From: an uncultured Bacteroidales bacterium
Lineage (GTDB): Bacteria > Bacteroidota > Bacteroidia > Bacteroidales > Marinilabiliaceae
DNA: 26,576 bases
Direction of reading: 5' to 3'
Assembly: GCA_934717675.1 (NCBI GenBank)
Contig: CAKUYZ010000019.1
Location: forward strand, 1-26,576
The translations under genes were made by a program, and so were the position numbers. Positions 23,920 through 26,576 of the stretch are shown in pieces. The notes below the pieces were generated by a model. It did not search any database and was not told where the DNA came from. It was given only the letters and a program-made list of their open reading frames with translations. Each line of letters opens with the position of its first letter. Position 1 is the stretch's first letter.

Positions 23920-25020
23920 ATGAGAACCTTAGGATTGGCGGCCTCCATGGTGGCCGCAGCGCTTACGCTCACGCCCGCCCAGGCGGGAGACAAGGGAGGG
24001 CTGACGGTGGCTCCCGTGGCCACGGACGCCGATGCCGCAAATGGCGGCGTCATTTATGCGCTACCGCGCACTGTGGTGCAGATTGAGCTGACCGCACGGG
24101 TGGTGGTGGCCTCCGTGGGGCCTTTTTTCCAATACTCCACACGTTTTTTGAACCGTACGGACGTGGTGACGGAAAACTCCACGTCTTGGAAGCTTATAGG
24201 AGCCAAAGTATCCACCACAGGCCAAGCCGACCCCACCCGCCGCTTCAAGGTGACGGCCGCGCAAGGCTCTGAACTGCCATCCTTGACTTTGGCTGCCGAC
24301 GGCACACTCCTCGGCATCAACACCTCATCACCCTCAGACGCCACCCCGGAGGCCACGCCAGCCACTCCAAACACAGCGTACGCCACGTTTGCGGAGGTCC
24401 CGCTCTCCCAATCGATCCTGTCCAGGACGTCAAAAGCGGCCATGGCCGAAGAGTGCGCGCAGACAATATACTCGCTGAGAGACTCGCGGACAAAGATAAT
24501 ATGCGGAGCCAGAGAGGCCGTGCTTCCCGACGCAGGCAGCATGAAGACAGCGCTTGCGGAGATAGACCGCATGGAGAGGCTGCACACCGAGCTTTTCGTA
24601 GGGCGACGAGACACTCTCATTGTGACCAAGGTGGTGGAGGTGACACCAGACTATGACGGCACGAACAACATGGTGCCCATCAGGTTCTCAGAGAGTAGCG
24701 GCTTTGTAGACGCCTTGGACCTGAGCGGCAAGCCCGTATACGTAGATCTGGAGTTCGATGACCGCGGGCGCGTCAACGCCTACGCCCCAGACTCCAAAAT
24801 GCGCAAAGACGCCCCGACGACAGGACTTTTCTACATTCTGCCAGGCAGCGTGATTGTCAAAGTGTCAGACCGCAACATTGTCCTCTGCCAAAAAAAGGTG
24901 AACTGCACGCAAAACGGCCAACTGGCCAACCTGCCCGCCGAACAGATGACCAACCATCAGATAACACTCGACGCCGCGACGGGAGCCTTGTCATCCCTGC
25001 GCCTAATCGACAAAAAATAA
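23920..25020 (+). CDS. Exported DUF4831-like protein of unknown function
   Basis: A 366-residue protein with a signal peptide (1-22, ending TPAQA) that resembles the Bacteroidales DUF4831 family: GGVIYALPRTVVQIELTA near the N-terminus, FLNRTDVVTENSTSWKL, the YSLRDSR helix and a C-terminal GLFYILPGSVIV segment. Function is unknown; periplasmic or outer-membrane-associated location is inferred from the signal. A Ser/Thr/Pro/Ala-rich stretch around 145-165 (SDATPEATPATP) looks like a linker. ATG 23920 is chosen over the GTG at 23860 because it starts the signal peptide and lies after the promoter element. It precedes pepD by 12 bases and is probably co-transcribed with it. Confidence 0.75.
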   Translation: MRTLGLAASMVAAALTLTPAQAGDKGGLTVAPVATDADAANGGVIYALPRTVVQIELTARVVVASVGPFFQYSTRFLNRTDVVTENSTSWKLIGAKVSTTGQADPTRRFKVTAAQGSELPSLTLAADGTLLGINTSSPSDATPEATPATPNTAYATFAEVPLSQSILSRTSKAAMAEECAQTIYSLRDSRTKIICGAREAVLPDAGSMKTALAEIDRMERLHTELFVGRRDTLIVTKVVEVTPDYDGTNNMVPIRFSESSGFVDALDLSGKPVYVDLEFDDRGRVNAYAPDSKMRKDAPTTGLFYILPGSVIVKVSDRNIVLCQKKVNCTQNGQLANLPAEQMTNHQITLDAATGALSSLRLIDKK

Positions 25021-25032
25021 AGACACCACAAA

Positions 25033-26511
25033 ATGTCAAAGCAAATAGACAACAAGCAGCTGCAAACACTTGAGCCAAGGGCACTGTGGGAGCAGTTTCG
25101 CCAACTGACGCTCATTCCCCGCCCATCAAAACATGAGGGCGCGGCCCTGGAACACATAGCCGAGGTGGGACGATCCCTCGGCCACGAGGTGATCCGCAAT
25201 GGCGGCAACGTGATAATCCGCGCCAAAGCCACACCGGGTCTCGAGGGCCTCACGCCCGTAATCTTGCAAGGCCACGCCGACATGGTGCCGCAGAAAGACC
25301 CCGACGTGAAGCATGACTTCACCACAGACCCCATAGAGACGCAAATATCGGACGGGAAAGTGACGGCCCGCGGAACCACTCTGGGCGCCGACGACGGCAT
25401 CGGCGTGGCGGCGGCACTGGCCGTGCTGACCGACCAGACGGTGGAGCATGGCCCGCTGGAAGTCCTCGTGACGCGAGAGGAGGAGACGAGCATGGGCGGG
25501 GCGTCGGCACTGGAGCCAGGCGTGCTGCAAGGCCTCATGCTGCTGAACCTAGACACAGAGTCGTGGGGCGAGATCTGCATAGGGTGCGCCAGCGGCATAG
25601 ACGTGACGGCGACATTCCACGGCAACCGTGTGGAGACGGCGGACACCGACGTGGCCGTAAAGGTGACCCTCACAGGCCTGAGGGGCGGCCACTCGGGCAT
25701 GGACATAAACCTGGGGCGCGCCAATGCCAACAAACTCATGGCTCGTTTCTTGAAATTCGCGGCCGCCAATTATGAGAGCATGTTGGCAGACATTGAAGGG
25801 GGCAATATGCGCAACGCGATCCCGCGCTCAGCCTCCGTCATCCTAACCATCGACGCGGAAGACCAGGACGACTTTATGGAGGCCGTGGATGAGTTTGAGG
25901 ATATGTTCCGTTCCGAATTCGCCACCACGGAGCCGCAGCTGTCATTTTCCGCAGAAAAAGTAGAACTGCCGGCCACAGTGCTTGACGAGATGACGACAGA
26001 CGACCTCATAAACGCACTCCAAGGCGCCCCCAACGGCCCTCTGAAGATGAACGCCGACCTGCCGGGCCTGGTGGAGACATCGTCAAACTTGGCCATTGTC
26101 AAGAGCGAGGGCGACGTGATAACCGTCAAATTCTTGGTGCGAAGCTCAATGGAGTCGGAACGAGAAGATGTGACGTCGTCTTTGGACAGCATCTTCCGCT
26201 TGGCCGGGGCCGATGTGGAGACTTCGGGTGAATATCCGGGCTGGAAGCCAGACGTCAACTCAAAAGCGTTGGCCATTGTCAAATCATCATATGAGAGGCT
26301 GTTTGGCACAGAACCCAAGGTGACGGCCGTGCACGCGGGACTGGAGTGCAGCATCATGGGAGAGACGTATCCTAATTGGGATATGGTCTCTTTCGGCCCA
26401 ACCATCTGCCACCCACACTCCCCTGCCGAGAGCGTAGACATTGAGAGCGTCGGCCACTTTTGGCAACTGCTCCGAGACGTGCTGAAAAACATTCCGCCTC
26501 TGGCCAAGTGA
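25033..26511 (+). CDS. pepD: Cytosolic non-specific dipeptidase PepD (M20 family)
   Basis: Zinc-dependent aminoacyl-histidine/Xaa-His type dipeptidase of the cytoplasm. Metal ligands and catalytic residues appear in order: His81 and Asp83 in HADMV, the bridging Asp120 in LGADDG, the catalytic Glu150-Glu151 pair in REEETSMGGA, Asp174 in NLDTES, and the late histidine in CHPHSP. The lid or dimerisation domain spans roughly 210-390. The 492-residue length is normal for PepD. The start ATG at 25033 lies 12 bases after the DUF4831-like gene and a further gene begins 20 bases downstream, so a three-gene operon is plausible. Confidence 0.95.
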   Translation: MSKQIDNKQLQTLEPRALWEQFRQLTLIPRPSKHEGAALEHIAEVGRSLGHEVIRNGGNVIIRAKATPGLEGLTPVILQGHADMVPQKDPDVKHDFTTDPIETQISDGKVTARGTTLGADDGIGVAAALAVLTDQTVEHGPLEVLVTREEETSMGGASALEPGVLQGLMLLNLDTESWGEICIGCASGIDVTATFHGNRVETADTDVAVKVTLTGLRGGHSGMDINLGRANANKLMARFLKFAAANYESMLADIEGGNMRNAIPRSASVILTIDAEDQDDFMEAVDEFEDMFRSEFATTEPQLSFSAEKVELPATVLDEMTTDDLINALQGAPNGPLKMNADLPGLVETSSNLAIVKSEGDVITVKFLVRSSMESEREDVTSSLDSIFRLAGADVETSGEYPGWKPDVNSKALAIVKSSYERLFGTEPKVTAVHAGLECSIMGETYPNWDMVSFGPTICHPHSPAESVDIESVGHFWQLLRDVLKNIPPLAK

Positions 26512-26531
26512 CACACTAAACACAGAGACCA

Positions 26532-26576
26532 ATGAAAACCACCTCAATGCGCATTGTGGCGCCGGCCGTCATGGCC
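26532..26576 (+). CDS. 5' end of a probable exported protein (cut by window edge)
   Basis: Fifteen codons from ATG 26532 encode MKTTSMRIVAPAVMA, which looks like the start of a signal peptide (basic n-region, then a hydrophobic stretch). The gene runs out of the window, so no identity can be given. It follows pepD by 20 bases and could belong to the same operon. Confidence 0.45.
   Translation, partial: MKTTSMRIVAPAVMA

Overview
The window reads as a chromosomal segment of a fairly GC-rich Bacteroidales bacterium (phylum Bacteroidota); the genus cannot be fixed from the sequence alone. Pointers are the Bacteroidota-type -7 promoter element (TAnnTTTG or its variant TAACTTAG) before many genes, the near absence of Shine-Dalgarno sequences, and a typical gene set: a GH43 glycosidase, a BspA-like leucine-rich-repeat protein, a lipidated BamA/TamA-type barrel, a carboxypeptidase-regulatory/TonB-receptor-like outer-membrane protein, a DUF4831-like protein and a PepD dipeptidase. 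I see no rRNA, tRNA, CRISPR array, insertion sequence or prophage block.

Layout. 1-2.7 kb: a secreted GH43 enzyme, then an orphan C5-cytosine DNA methyltransferase that has lower GC and AGA/AGG-rich arginine codons. 2.7-5.1 kb (minus): a tightly overlapping queC-queE-queF operon for preQ0 and preQ1, precursors of tRNA queuosine. 5.6-8.6 kb (plus): acyl-CoA synthetase, truA pseudouridine synthase and a GNAT acetyltransferase. 8.6-9.6 kb (minus): an exported TPR protein. 9.9-11.8 kb: a P-II protein and AmtB ammonium channel pair with a strong terminator. 12.2-13.5 kb: the LRR protein behind a structured leader. 13.6-16.8 kb: a TrmH-family rRNA/tRNA methyltransferase diverging from a TamL-like lipoprotein barrel. 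16.8-20.6 kb: a large outer-membrane barrel converging on murB, with the two stop codons overlapping. 20.9-23.8 kb: a small outer-membrane barrel, then uvrB. 23.9-26.5 kb: a DUF4831-like secreted protein and pepD, followed by the first 15 codons of another probable exported protein.

Most of this is housekeeping and envelope biology. Nothing here clearly forms a new multi-gene system. The most notable signals are small: apparent leaderless start sites placed exactly four bases after the -7 element; the self-contained, foreign-looking DNA methyltransferase with an inverted repeat over its promoter; a QueE with an expanded cysteine motif; a divergent P-II protein whose upstream region has a perfect 23-base palindrome and a leader stem-loop; a GC-rich folded leader before the LRR gene; and one inverted repeat (GTCTCTT...GAGACTTCC) shared by two unrelated promoter regions.
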